Shown: in pieces, positions 5,728 to 6,015 of the stretch
Layout of the letters: each line of letters starts with the position of its first letter
Numbering within the stretch: position 1 is the stretch's first letter
From: an uncultured Pseudomonadota bacterium
GTDB lineage: Bacteria > Myxococcota_A > UBA9042 > CAIXZC01
NCBI GenBank assembly: GCA_937876385.1
Contig: CALFHQ010000854.1
Span: 1 to 6,015, forward strand
Direction: 5' to 3'
Length of the DNA: 6,015 nt
Position numbers and translations under genes: made by a program
Notes under the pieces: model-generated
What the model was told of the DNA's origin: nothing
Database searches by the model: none
What the model saw: the letters and a program-made list of their open reading frames with translations, nothing else

Positions 5728-6015
5728 ATGAGATCCCATCGCAAAGTCCTCACTCTGAGCATTCCCCGGCGACGGGACTACATCAACATCACGTCGGAAG
5801 TGGAACGGGCGTTGCACGACTCCGGAATCACCGAAGGACTGTGCCTGGTCAACAGCATGCACATCACCTCCAGTGTGTTCATCAACGACGACGAGCCCGG
5901 ACTCCACAGCGACTTCGAGAGCTGGCTTGAAGGACTTGCTCCCCACGCCCCCATCGACCGCTACAAACACAATCGCACCGGGGAGGACAACGGCGACGCA
6001 CACTTGAAAAGATCC
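5728..6015 (+). CDS. yjbQ: YjbQ/UPF0047 family protein, N-terminal part (runs off right edge)
   Basis: The frame is open from ATG 5728 to the window edge, 96 codons; the family usually has about 130-140 residues, so roughly the last third is missing. Family signatures are intact. One is the motif MHITSSVFIND (44-54) followed by E56 and G58 and the acidic D62. The other is YKHNRTGEDNGDAHLK (79-94), containing the conserved HN, GE.N and DAH residues (His81, Glu86, Asn88, Asp90, His92). YjbQ proteins are small, cytoplasmic, multimeric beta-rich proteins. E. coli YjbQ has weak thiamine-phosphate synthase activity, which gives the database name 'secondary thiamine-phosphate synthase'; the physiological role is not settled. 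The gene is divergent from the kinase, with a 216-bp shared upstream region. Nothing ties it functionally to the kinase beyond adjacency. Confidence 0.92.
   Translation, partial: MRSHRKVLTLSIPRRRDYINITSEVERALHDSGITEGLCLVNSMHITSSVFINDDEPGLHSDFESWLEGLAPHAPIDRYKHNRTGEDNGDAHLKRS

Noticed and set aside
5563..6003. 146-codon minus-strand open frame at the right end
   Set aside because: Antisense to the yjbQ-family gene, whose conserved motifs are clear on the plus strand.

Overview
The window looks like a chromosomal segment of a moderately GC-rich Gram-negative bacterium from the old Deltaproteobacteria (Myxococcota, Bradymonadota or a relative). The evidence is a Hanks-type Ser/Thr kinase with a membrane anchor and PEGA-like C-terminal domains, a cysteine-rich outer-membrane-type lipoprotein, and a periplasmic eight-bladed beta-propeller. 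The assignment is an inference from gene style; no rRNA, tRNA or species marker is present.

Layout from left to right. At 1-544 (minus strand) is the N-terminal part of a cysteine-rich lipoprotein that runs off the left edge. At 598-1851 (minus) is a secreted PQQ-type beta-propeller resembling BamB. At 2030-2815 (minus) is a single-pass membrane protein with a helical-repeat periplasmic domain resembling YfgM. These three genes point the same way. A near-consensus sigma70-type promoter lies just before the yfgM-like gene (2866-2894), and the genes may form one envelope operon read from right to left. The yfgM-bamB order is the same as in E. coli, which supports a role in envelope protein biogenesis.

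Divergent from this group is a 61-codon small gene (3101-3286, plus) with a strong Shine-Dalgarno site. It faces a 717-residue receptor-like Ser/Thr protein kinase (3358-5511, minus) across a 71-bp convergent gap. Upstream of the kinase, and divergent from it, is the first part of a YjbQ/UPF0047-family gene (5728 to the right edge, plus).

The two genes cut by the window edges (the lipoprotein and yjbQ) are clear coding regions. I see no mobile element, CRISPR array, RNA gene or defence system. The points most worth a second look are the small conserved-looking protein, the BamB-like protein without a lipobox, the CxxC motif in the kinase's extracytoplasmic domain, and the leader region before the propeller gene, which holds a palindrome, a 13-bp tandem repeat and a possible leader peptide.
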